From: Arctopsyche grandis
Lineage: Eukaryota; Arthropoda; Insecta; Trichoptera; Hydropsychidae
NCBI RefSeq assembly: GCF_051622035.1
Contig: NC_135356.1
Location: forward strand, 29,054,290 to 29,118,289
Direction of reading: 5' to 3'
DNA length: 64,000 nucleotides
The notes under the pieces are model-generated. The model worked only from the letters and a program-made list of their open reading frames with translations. It was not told where the DNA came from and did no database searches. Position numbers and translations under genes: made by a program. Below, one piece after another: positions 24,588-37,000 of the stretch; position 1 is the first letter of the stretch; every line of letters starts with the position of its first letter.

Positions 24588-25311
24588 CACGATTACGTGC
24601 GTAGACACGTCTAATGCAGACGATCCAGAGTAAAACGTTGCAATTATTTTCACACCTGTCAACATTCATCAAAACGCAAACCGCACAACTACATAAAGAC
24701 AAACTCCAGCCATTACTACAGTGCCATTGATATATCATACGTATTAAACATCAATGTTTTCCAAACCAAAACAGTATCGACAAAATTTCGGTGTCACACA
24801 ACTATTCGCAAGGTGTGAAAAATCGGGTCAAAACTTATTCGATAAATACACTGAGCAACGAAAAAAAACCGCAGTGGAAACTAATCGATCTTTGCTATGT
24901 TTGACCCACTGAATCCGAATATGACAATATTTTTTGGTGGCTTAATTCATTTAAGTGATATGAGCGTTTAAGAAACGTGCAATTTTTACATACCTCCTTT
25001 ACGTTTCACTTACGATTACAATTCAGGAAAAAGTTTGCCTCTTAACCGATCGTTTTCATACTTCGCCATATTGCTCATTTTGGTCATCAATATAAGTAAA
25101 TGGATCCTCTGCCATTACGATAGAGATAAAATATCGTTTAAGAAGCTTTTCAAGTCCGAACATTTTTAATCTCGGTGACAGTTGGTAGTCATTCATTTTA
25201 TACATAGATGGCGGTAGTAAAAAAAAAATATTGGCGTTTTTATTCAAAATAATAATTTTATATATACAAATTATAGAAGAGGTATGTTTTTAAAAAACTT
25301 TTTTTTATGTA

Positions 25312-26133
25312 CAGTAACATGCAGAGAAATCGCATCACTTTCGATTGTACGATGTTTTCGATTTTTTTTAAATTACATGAAGCTATACACAAGTTTTTTT
25401 GGTTTTTTTTATTTGATTTCAACTCTTTAACATGTTTTACGATTTAAAAAGATTATTTATATTTTTAAATTAAGGCGAGATCCGAATTTTAAAATAACAT
25501 GCAAAATAGGGCATATTTCTTATATGTATTTCAAATGTCTCTAGCTAAAATAATATTACAGTATATATTTTTCTATGAATTAAAATACATAGGCAATGAA
25601 CATATAACAATAGCCCCGACTTACAACCTATCGAATATTTATGGGCTATTATAAAGCAAAGGGAATAAAAACAACACCCTGGGGCAAATTATGAGTTAAA
25701 AAAACTGTTGAAAATGTATGATTTGAAGAAATTTCGGACGACATACTAAAAAAAGTCGTATTGTCCCCGCCGGCAGGTGCCATCCCATCATAGAAGCAAG
25801 ACGATTGTCTAGTAATTATTATATTACTATTTATTGTTGTCATATGTTCATTGCCTATGTATTTTAATTGATAGAAAAATATATACTGTAATATTATTTT
25901 AGCTAGAGACATTTGAAATACATATAAGAAAATTGCCCTATTTTGCATGTTTTTTTAAAATTCGTATCTCGCCTTAATTTAAAAATTTAAATAATCTTTT
26001 TTAATCGTAAAATATGTTAAATAGTTGAAATCAAATAATAAAACCAAAAAAACTTGTGTATAGCTTCATGTAATTTAAAAAAATCGAAAACACCGTACAA
26101 TTGAAAGTGATGCGATTTCTCTGAATGTTACTG
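25312..26133. mobile_element. Tc1-like internal-deletion derivative
   Basis: Termini CAGTAACATGCAGAGAAATC and the near reverse complement, flanked by TA. It keeps a Tc1 transposase remnant equivalent to 'PDL.PIEYLWAIIKQR' (gacttacaacctatcgaata). Copy 2 of the duplication lacks it and keeps a single TA at the same spot. Confidence 0.85.
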
Positions 26134-27064
26134 TATATGTTTAAATAATTACAGATTTTCGGTTCTGGCAGTCTTCAATTCAAAATATAGTATTTATGTT
26201 CCAAAAGTGAGTATTAAAATCAATAGTCGGACGTTTTTTTTAATGATTATGATTTTCCATTACTTTGAAATACCTATAATTAATCATCTGGCGAATTTTG
26301 AATGTCAATTTAAATTTTAAAAATGATTTTAAATTGTGTTAGAATGTACTGTTATTTAAAGAACGCATGGATAATGCTAGAACGAGCTAAAGAATGGAGA
26401 GTGCACCACTGCATCTCACTCGCTCACGAGTGATGAACGTGGACTTAGAACATTTTATATTGTGATTTGAAATCATTGGTGATTTTAAATTGGAATATAA
26501 AATGTTCTGAGCTTGCGCTCGTCCCTCGAGTTAGCGAGTGAGATGGAGTGATGCGTCATTTATTCTTCGTCTTAGTCTGGCATTATCCATGGGGTCTCCG
26601 TTTCGATCCCAAGCGGACACGGGCGTCCGATAAGCACTCACGATATTATATGTAGTCCCAACCGCACATTTATGTAAAAAATTGCGGTATTCAAGTGGTT
26701 AAATAACGGCATATTTTAACTCAATTTGAAATCGTTTTCTAAATTTTAATTGTATTTTAAAATTCGTTACTTGATTAATTATAAGTATTTTAAGGGAATG
26801 GAAATCACAATCAATAGAAGAAACGTCTGACTATTGATTCAAGTACTCACTTTCGGCGCAGCAATACTCAATTTTTAATTAATGACTGCAAAAGCCAAAA
26901 ATCTGCAAAATTTGCACATTTTTAAACACTCATCTCTTAAATGAGAGTAAGCCAACAAAAACTATTTTCATATTCAAATTCAGTGGGTCAAAAAAAGATT
27001 GATTGTTGTCCGCTCCGATAATTAAAAAAATGTGATGTCTTTGTTGCTCAGTGATATTAGTAAG

Positions 27065-27345
27065 CAGTGCCGGTTTTAGGGGGGGGGCTTCGTCGGGCGG
27101 AGCCCAAGGGCGCCGAGTATGTTGGGGCGCCACTCCGTGCACCGAAGGCGCTTTAAAATTTAAAATTAGGGCGCCAAAGAGCCTAAAAAATTTTAGATCA
27201 GAATTCCAAAGGCGAAACTTAAATTGATTATTTGACATTGAAACTTATCTCCGGTCTAAAATGTCACAAAATAATTGGTCACAATTTTCTAGGGGCGCTT
27301 AGAAAAAATTGCCCGTGGACGCCATAGGGTGTAAGGCCGGCACTG
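27065..27345. mobile_element. 281-bp hAT MITE with CAGTGCCGG termini
   Basis: Starts CAGTGCCGGTTTTAGGG and ends GTAAGGCCGGCACTG; perfect 8-bp target duplication TTAGTAAG. Related by its termini to 22149-22896. Confidence 0.85.
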
Positions 27346-28058
27346 TTAGTAAGACACACTTTTATACCGCAAATACCAGATTTTCAACTGTTTTTAGGCT
27401 CAGTCGAACGCATTTCCATCGCTTTTATCAACTTTCTATCAATTTTAGTTCTTAAAGCTTGATAGTCTCTTTCCTATTGTCAGTGACGAGTAAAAGACAA
27501 AGATACAAATACAGCATACAACGGGTATTAGTGAATGACTTGTCGCAAACTACGATTCCAAATCCTGGCAAATAATGGCGTTGGTCAGCATTCAAAGGGT
27601 TAACGCAGCCAGCTAAAAGCGACCTTCTGTGTTCGGTAATACGGATCTTTTTTCTCAGCTTCGACTGACTGTCTACACTCTGCATACAGTGCCAGAGTAG
27701 CAGGTAAACTGAAGCTGGCGACCACGGCACTACGGCAGATATGCGACTACCCCGAACTGAATTACGAACTAAATTAACAATATACAAAAATAGTTGTTTT
27801 TTTTTTTTGGTTATGAGCCCTTTAAGACGAGCCGCCACTGTCTATTACTATATATTATATAAGATATGTATTTGTCGTCACTAAAAACATTGTCATATTT
27901 AATAGTAAACTACAATGTAATGCCGAGTAAACGAGTTTGGAAAATATTGTTATAGTGTTATTTCATGAAGGCGTGTTTTATATTATATGTAATTGTAAAG
28001 ATCTCGGGTATTACATATGTATATTGACGTTGACGTTGACTCAAATATTATAAGTGAA

Positions 28059-30081
28059 ATATCATACGTATCAAACATCAATGTTTTCCAAACCTAAACA
28101 GTATCAGCAAAATTTCCGTGTCACACAACTATTCGCAACGTGCGAAAAATCGGGTGAAAACTTACTCGATAAATACACTGAGCAACGAAAAAAAAACCGG
28201 AGCGGAAACTAATCGATCTTTGCTATGTTTGACCCACTGAATCCGAATATGACAATATTTTTTGATGGATTAATTCATTTAAGTGATATGAGCGTTTAAG
28301 AAACGTGCAATTTTTACATACCTCCTTTAAGTTTCACTTACGATTACAATTCAGGAAAAAGTTTGCCTCTTATCCGATCGTTTTCATACTTCGCCATATT
28401 GCTTTTTTTTGTCATCAATATAAGTAAATGGATCCTCCGCCATTACGATAGAGATAAAATATCGTTTAAGAAGCTTTTCAAGTCCGAACATTTTTAATCT
28501 CGGTGACAGTTGGTAGTCATTCATTTTATACATAGATGGCGGTAGTAAAAAAAAAATATTGGCGTTTTTATTCAAAATAATAATTTTATATATACAAATT
28601 ATAGAAGAGGTATGTTTTTAAAAAACTTTTTTTTATTTATATGTTTAAATAATTACAGATTTTCGGTTCTGGCAGTCTTCAATTCAAAATATAGTATTTA
28701 TGTTCCAAAAGTGAGTATTAAAATCAATAGTCGGACGTTTTTTTTAATGATTATGATTTTCCATTACTTTGAAATACCTATAATTAATCATCTGGCGAAT
28801 TTTGAATGTCAATTTAAATTTTAAAAATGATTTTAAATTGTGTTAACATGTACTGTTATTTAAAGACCGCATGGATAATGCTAGAACGAGCTAAAGAATG
28901 GAGAGTGCACCACTGCATCTCACTCGCTCACGAGTGAGGAGCGTGAGCTTAGAATATATGATATTATGATTTGAAATCATTGGTGATTTTAAATTATAAT
29001 ATACTGTACTCTCAGCTTGCGCTCGTCCCTCTAGTTAGCGAGTGAGATGGAGTGATGCGTCATCTATTCTTTGTCTTAGTCTGGCATTATCCATGGGGTC
29101 TCCGCTTCGATCCCAAGCGGACACGGGCGTCCGATAAGCACTCACGATACTATATGTAGTCCCAACCGCACATTTATGTAAAAATTTGCGGTATTCAAGT
29201 AGTTAAATAACGGCATATTTTAACTCAATTTGAGATCATTTTTTAAATTTTAATTGAATTTTAAAATTCGCTTCTTAATTGATTATAAGTATTTCAAGGG
29301 AATGGAAATCACAATCAATAGAAGAAACGTCTGACTATTGATTCCAGTACTCACTTTCGGCGCAGCAATACTCAATTTTTAATTAATGACCGCGAAAGCC
29401 AAAAATCTGCAAAATTTGCACATTTTTTAAACACTCATCTCTTAAATGAGAGTAAGCCAACAAAAACTATTATTTCATATTCAAATTCAGTGGGTAAAAA
29501 TAGATTGATTAGTGTCCGCTCCGGTAAATAAAAATAGTCTCTTTCCTATTGTAAAAGACAAAAATACAAATACAGCATACAACGGGTATTGGTGAATCAC
29601 TTGTCGCAAACTCCGACAAATAATGGCGTTGGTCAGCATTCAAAGGATTAACGCAGCCAGCTAAAAGCGACCTTCTGTATTCGGTAATACGGATATTTTT
29701 TATCAGCTTCGACCGACTGTCTACACTCTGCATACAATGCCAGAGTAGCAGGTAAACTGAAGCTGGCGACCACGGGACTACGGCAGATAAGCGACTACCC
29801 CGAACTGAATTACGAACTAAACTAACAATATAGAAAAATTGTTGTTTTTTTTTTTGGTTATGAGCCCTTTAAGACGAGCCGCCACTGTCTATTACTATAT
29901 ATTATATAAGATATGTATTTGTCGTCACTAAAAACATTGTCATATTTAATAGTAAACTACAATGTAATGTCGAGTAAACGAGTTTGGAAAATATTGATAT
30001 AGTGTTATTTCATGAAGGCGTGTTTTATATTATATGTAATTGTAAAGATCTCGGGTATTACATATGTATATTGACGTTGAC
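28059..30081. repeat. Tandem duplication, copy 2 (about 2.0 kb)
   Basis: Direct repeat of 24732-28034, without the Tc1-derived and the CAGTGCCGG hAT insertions and with a deletion around the latter. Sequence identity is high over hundreds of bases, with scattered substitutions, separated from copy 1 by about 24 bp. Confidence 0.85.
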
Positions 30082-30619
30082 TTTTACTAGTGCAAGTCGT
30101 GAAATATTATAAAACACGCTGTCGTGGAATAGAAACGGTGTACATATAGCAGGTTTGAATGGAATATACCTATATACATATATATAATTAAGAATCTCGA
30201 TGTGAACATATGTACTCATGTACATATGTACATTCTAATTTGGGACAAACCCCCAGTTACATATGTGTGTTATTCAATAATTTTATTGCATGATTGTAAT
30301 CAATGATACCAATACTATTTTATTAACTATAAAATCACTGTCATTCCTTTTTTAATTTTTTATATTGTACATATTTAGTGTGATAATAATTGTCGAGGTT
30401 TATTAAAAGCCTTTTATAGGCTTGTATTCATTTCGTCAGTAAATTAGATTCTCGTTAAGTTACATCCATTGTCTAAGTATCCGCTGTCTGTATTTACTAA
30501 AATACTAAAACAAAAAGCGGTATATGTATGTAGTACAGTGTTGATTTTGGATTCTGTAAAATTTACTGACCATGCATATGTACATATGTACATATATTGA
30601 AAAATCTGATGATTTTATT

Positions 30620-31450
30620 TGTTGCCAAATATACGGTTATGCCTTCTCAATGAGATAGCAAATCAATGTTGATTTGTTCTCCATCCATTGTATGGGAATT
30701 TGTCAAAATTTATATATTTTTTTTCTTCATTTTTAATGTTTTTTATTATAGTTTATTCTCATATTTTATTCTTATGGTTTTGGCCACAGTAACGCATTGA
30801 AGTCGCTACGGTCTAATTTTATTGTTTCCCATAAAATTTGAGTAATTATCAAATTTTCTATTATTTTTTATTTTTAATGTTTTTTTATTATAGTTTATTC
30901 TAATATTTTATTCTTATGTTTTTGGCCATAGTAACGCATTATTGTCGCTACGGTCTAATTTTTATTTTTACCATTCAATATACCCATATAATTGACAAAT
31001 TTTCTATTTGTATTTTAATTTTTAATGTTTTTTATTATATTTCATGGGATTTTTTCTTACGTTTTTAGCAATAGTGACGTATTAAAGTCACTACTGTCTA
31101 ATTTCATTTTTTTATATAATTAAATTCAAAATGGGTAATTGACAAATTTTCTATTCGTATTATTGATTTTTAATGTTTTTTATTATATTTTAAGGGGTTT
31201 TTTTCTTACGTTTCTAACAATAGTGACATATTGAAGTCACTACTGTCTAATTTAAATTTTTTATATAATTAAATTCAATATGGGTAATTGTCAAATTTTC
31301 TATTTTTATTATTAATTTTTACTAACCTCTTCTTACTTTCACTTATTAATGTTTTTTATTACATTTTATTGGATTTTTTTCTTACGTTTTTGCCAATAGT
31401 AACGCATTAAAGTTACTACTGTCTAATTTAAATTTTTGAAATAATTATAT
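30620..31450. repeat. Degenerate tandem array, about 5 units of 140-180 bp
   Basis: Each unit has tttttaatgttttttatta, then a block like agtaacgcattaaagttact and ctgtctaattt, then aattatcaaattttcta. The block centres lie near 30797, 30937, 31080, 31224 and 31405. No coding potential. Confidence 0.75.
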
Positions 31451-31459
31451 ATACCGACA

Positions 31460-32460
31460 AAATATTGGTAGCCAATTTTGTTTCAAACCATATCAACAAG
31501 TCAGATGCAATCGGCGAATTCTGAGAACTTTTGTCTATTTTTACATAATTATAAATATTATATAATTTTTAAAATAAATCACCTGTGATGCATTTTATTA
31601 ATATTGCAGTGATATTTTCCATTATAGTAAGTAATATATGTACATTTAGATTCTAATAAAGTTTATTGAATTTTTTTCGAATTCATTAATACAATTATAT
31701 AAAAACGTACTACTGTTTGGCCACCGATTACAATATTGATACATACCATTATAAAACTAAGAATTTATTTTAAAAAAAGCGCATTTGTCCATCAATTCTC
31801 ATGGCACCTGCCCCTCCCCACCGACTTATTAATAAAATACCTTATTAATTTTTATATATGTATTTTATTATCTGCATTTCAAGAGCTACATATATATAAT
31901 TACAATATAAAGATACATTCTAGAGACTATTTCCTGGAATAGGGATTGAAAATGGCATAACACTGAGGATATATATACATATATATGTATATGTGATGGT
32001 TAAATTGTTCCGAATGATAATTTTTAAAATGTTATATGATATAAAACATACCTATAATGAACCAAATGTTAAATAATACTAGTAAATGTATAACAATTTC
32101 GCATCTACATATTATACATGCATACGTGTGCGAAAAAAAGAATAGTAATTCACAGTTTAAATTACATTAAACGGTGCATATAGTGTGTGGAAAAAATATG
32201 TCGTGTCAAATTTTTATAATTGTACAAAAATTACTATAACATAAAATAATATTTATATTGTTTTCCTGTATATATATTATATATGCATGTATAATACATT
32301 CACATATTTATGTTATAATTTGTATGCTACGCTGTATTGTGATATATCCTTTCGGGAAGCAAAACTATGTTCGTTCATTTTTGTAATTCGTAAGGTTTTG
32401 TTGTATGATTTTTATTTTTGAATAAATGAATTTGAAAACTGTCTGGAATTCAGTGTATTG
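31460..32460. other. AT-rich intergenic DNA, no gene seen
   Basis: Short low-complexity ORFs only. I see no transposon terminus or RNA gene. Confidence 0.5.
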
Positions 32461-32499
32461 TGTTATTGAAAGCCTTTATTTCTACTACATTTAACCACA

Positions 32500-32665
32500 A
32501 CATTAAGAGTAATTTGAATTACAACATTTAGAGAAATCTGAATTACAACATTTAGAATAATCTGAATTACAACATTTAGAGAAATCTGAATTACAACATT
32601 TAGAGAAATCTGAATTACAACATTTAGAGTAATCTGAATTACAACATTTAGAGTAATCTGAATTA
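32500..32665. repeat. 24-bp minisatellite, about 7 copies
   Basis: Unit aatctgaattacaacattta plus gaga/gaat. Because the unit is a multiple of three, one minus-strand frame reads as IQISLNVV repeats without stops; this is a by-product, not evidence of a gene. Confidence 0.9.
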
Positions 32666-32699
32666 ACATTCAATGGATTATTTTATTAACCTAATATTA

Positions 32700-34010
32700 C
32701 ACTTTTAAAATTGTCAATATGATATTTGAACAGTTTCATGTAATACAATCGAAAGTTTGTATTTAGTACCCCGATGTATGTATAGGTATATACGTAGGTC
32801 AAAGTCAAATCTCATATTGCAACTTTATACATGATTAATTATTATAAATATTGAATAACTACCCAAAGTTGCCCGGCCTTTTCAAATTCCTCGAGAGGAA
32901 TAGCTCTTAACCCAAAATCCAAATATGTGGATTCGCATAGTCAACCAACAAACATACAATTAATTGATTATTACATATAATATAGATTACAATGATTAGA
33001 TATTTTGAATAATATATTTTTATTAATAAAATAATAAAGAAACAACAATTACATAACAAAATAATATATGTATTTTTGTCAAAACTCGCAACAAAGACAA
33101 TCAATATACCTTTAAGTGATAAAAAAAATATATACTCCTAATATATAGTAAGTAAATAAATGCAAATTAAATGCACGTACTTAAGTAGTGTATTTGAAAT
33201 TTTATATACAAAAGGTAAAAAAATAACTGCATAGTATAACAGAATGCATCATCTCATTAAGACAAATATACCGAGTGCAGCAGAAAAAATCTACAAGATT
33301 TTGATGGTTGAAGTAAAGTAGTATTTATAATCGACTCGATGTAGTTAACGGTCTGATAATACTTGATGCTCCGTTGCTGATTTTCGACTAAAGAAGCAAA
33401 ACGGTCACGATAACTTCAAATATATGAATGTATGTATGTATACAGATATGCTATGGAACGTTCCGGAACGGAAATTCGATGAAATTAAAAATCCAGACGT
33501 ATAATTAACAGAAACGGTCTAATCCGAATCATCTGAAAGCTGCACCAAAAATCATCGATAAACTGAAAACAACAACAACAACGAAGGACCGGAAATGTCC
33601 CAAAACTCTTTGAATTCGTTAGAAAACATTGCCATTATTTAAACGACGCCATTTTGAAAAACAATTGAAAATAAAAATCAGATTTTGAATAGTATTTAAT
33701 CTACATACTTGAAGAATTGAAAGGTTTTTCTGCCGCATTCTGCATATTTCTACGTATGTAAGTACGCGTCAAATATTCACACAAAATAGAATACCCTGAA
33801 TATATTAAAAAGTGTCGCTAAATAATTAACTAAAATATATAAATATAATATTTGTACTCAGCAAAATATGCATTATACTAGGAGCATTTAACACATTGCG
33901 AACGTTCGTCGGGTAAATGAATACCTCGTCAGTCTTGAAGTCGTCTACATAGATGCAAAAGAACAAATATCGAATATGGTAAATGCATTTTAAACGGTGC
34001 GGCGAAAAAT
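32700..34010. other. Downstream region of the GALK2-type gene, no other gene seen
   Basis: AT-rich, with short ORFs only. The part next to 34011 must contain the 3' UTR of the kinase gene; I see no unambiguous polyadenylation signal at a fixed place. Confidence 0.5.
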
Positions 34011-37000
34011 CTAAGTTGCGCCGTAGATTAAAGCGCCACGGTGAGGAGCCGTCACGAAGACCAGCTGATTGGTATCGCATCCGCGAGCCAACGAAGACCT
34101 CGAATAGAATGTGGTAATCAGCATTTGGACGTAGGATTCAACCTTGCTGCGCGGCAACAACGCGACTATACAACCACCCCATCTGAAACCAAATATATAT
34201 ATATATTGTTAACCGTTTGCCCGCTGCCGTCTTCTATGGAAGCTTTGTGCGACAAGTCTGTAGGGCGGCTGTCTTCCATAGAATTTCTGAACTTTGTACG
34301 GGATTTTGAGCCTTATATGCGGCTATTTCAACTGTTTTAAGGTTCAAAATTGGTTGAGTATATTACTGAGAGTTGAATGCCATCTATTCAATTTGCTTAA
34401 AATGAATATATACCGGTCAAAATTAGTTTTTTGTGGAACCATACTGAAACCTCGTTTATGTGACGTCACGTCTGTTGAACAATGGCGATGATATGTCTCA
34501 ATTGTATTAAGAATGATTATTTGACAATTAAGCCAAAACTACGAGTTATATTATGTATTTTATTGTTTAAAATCATACTTTATGTGTTAATTAACATATC
34601 TGGTTATTTGAGTAAATATTAAAATCTGTATTTAAGGTCGAAAACTCGATTGCCAAATTCGCGAAAAAGGTGCTGCGGGCAAAGGGTTAATAATGATCAA
34701 TTCAATAGAAAATTACATGAAAACAAAATAGTAGCTCACATTTACTTGCTACATACATATGTATATGATAAGTGAGAGTATACTTTATATTATACAGAGA
34801 TGGCCAGGCGGGCTATTTTTGGGCATAGTTTATTTTTCCAGTATTATCTTACTGGCCTATTTTTTTCTATAGATGTAGTCGACAGGGGTTTTCAATCAAA
34901 TATATATACATATAATGGAAAGAGACTTTGTGTATACATATGTGTGTATGTAAGTTTTGGTTCATAGATTCCGTATCGAAAAAATCAACTTTTCTATAAC
35001 GATGATATTGATCTCGATTCCTTTTTCAGTTCCGGTTCCAGATTCCTGTTTCGGTTCCGAATCTGGATGCCTTTTTTTTAGTTCAGGTTCTGGATTCCTG
35101 TTTCAATTCCAGTATCAACTTCCTGTTTCAGTTCCATGCTATATGTAGATTAGTTCGACTATAATATACCATAAGTATTCATGTGGATGAATTTTGTGAT
35201 TTGGGGGTCTTGTTCTGAAATAATTTTCATTTTAAACGGCACATAGACATTTTTTTGTTTTCGACTGGTATTCGTCCTTTATCAGTCGAAAACAACAAAA
35301 AGCCCGCCTATCCAACTCTGCTGTATAAGGTTAGGTTTCTAAAGAAAAATATTTCACGTGGACTTATGTACATATATGCAACTGCATTTGGGACTATACA
35401 AATTTTCATCATGTCGAATAAGTCATGCTATGGTCTCCGAGAGAAACAAACAAATATATACCCAGCACCGGTGACTCGTGCGTGAACTCCAAACTCATCG
35501 GACAGACGGACCATTTCGTTCAGCACGTCATGAGAGGACTCGTACAGCTCGCTCAAGCTCCTGTGGCTGGACCTCATAAGATTGCCGAGTACGCTTTCCC
35601 AATCGCCGCAGTCTTTTAGATTGGCACAAACCGAGCGAAACTGCTCCACGCGGATGGCTTCTAAAAAATCAAACCAAAAACACAAACCATCAATGATGGA
35701 AACTAGATTTTACCGTGACGATCTACGGCAATGCTAAAACCTTCGATGACGTGAGTGGCTCTATCTCTGATCTTGAGATTTCCGACGGTTATGGGCAGAG
35801 CGGCGACCAGCTCTCTCATCTTGTCCAAATCCACACCGAGTAGGTTTTGAACTTTGGCAATGGTCAACCTACCGGTTATGGGATCGTCTTCCAAGCCATG
35901 CGATTGCGCTATGATCTGAAACATCATATTAATTATTACATAAATATGTATAAAAATAGCAATCGGACTTAGACATGAGCACTTTGATTGTAACAGAAAT
36001 TAACTAAATCCAGGATACTGCGAGCTACGGCGGAGAGATTCTCCCAAAACGTAGAAAAAGATATCATCTGCAGACTTCACTCGCCCGTCATATCTAATCG
36101 AAGATCAGACTATCCCCATTGATGTCTATAGCAGACAGGAATACACCAAACCCTTGAGATACGATTCCAAATAGCAAAAGGAAGCACAATTGGATGATTT
36201 ACATTAGACAAAACTCCATGCAAGTCATCCGAGAAATGTTCCATGCATGCTTGATTTATCAACATACGTTCCTATGGGGTTATTTGTCGGAGAAAGTGTA
36301 TACTAACACTTTCGCGACTCACCCGTGACATTTGATTTCTTTTCAGAACCGTACTTTATTTGACGTTTAAAAATGGTTGAAAAAAAATGTATGATTAGAG
36401 TTTTCCGGGATTCTTTAAATAAAAATGCAACAATGTCATTAGGGCTGCCACTTAATCAATTGTGCCGGTAAATCTGACAAGCCTATCAGCTCTCGTGCAT
36501 CATGACGTGTCACTTATATGCATCCAAGTTCACACTAAACCTCTGGGAGCCTCGAATTATGTGAGTCAAATCATTTTTTGCAACTACAGTGTATAACCTC
36601 AATTATCCAGATTGTTAAAAACAAACACAAATTTTACGATTTTGCTGCTTTGAAATGCATAACATAAAAATTCGAAGATAAGAAGGAGAAATGAGTCAGT
36701 TGTCTTCAAAATTCAATACTTCAACCTCTTAGTAATATATTTAATTACATTAGTTTAAGCCGGGATCATAATTTTGATTAAAACCCCAATCATTGAAAAC
36801 TCTTTGATTGAAATATTAATCATGAAATCCCACATATTTGTACATTTGTTGTTGAAATATTGTTTAAATTGCCTTTTTATTTTATTTATATTTTAGTACA
36901 TTATTTTATTACTACAGTTTTATTAAATACATTTATTTTTTACTACAGTTTTTTTTTATTTTATAATTTTATATATCTTAATATTATATACAAAACTAAA

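Larger units (their letters stand above)
24732..28034. repeat. Tandem duplication, copy 1 (about 3.3 kb)
   Basis: Starts atatcatacgtattaaac and ends atattacatatgtatattgacg-like sequence; nearly the same sequence follows as copy 2 at 28059-30081. Copy 1 additionally holds a Tc1-derived insertion (25312-26133) and a hAT MITE (27065-27345). It contains an inverted-repeat block near 26380-26590 and a CAGTGGCGGCTCGT-type hAT end near 27838. Begins about 145 bp after the apterous stop codon. Confidence 0.85.

Noticed and set aside
27452-27838. 128-aa minus ORF as a gene
   Set aside because: It lies in the tandem duplication, is broken in copy 2 (29509-29733) and ends at a hAT-type terminus; no domain.
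32463-32669. 68-aa repeat protein
   Set aside because: Product of a 24-bp minisatellite in one frame.
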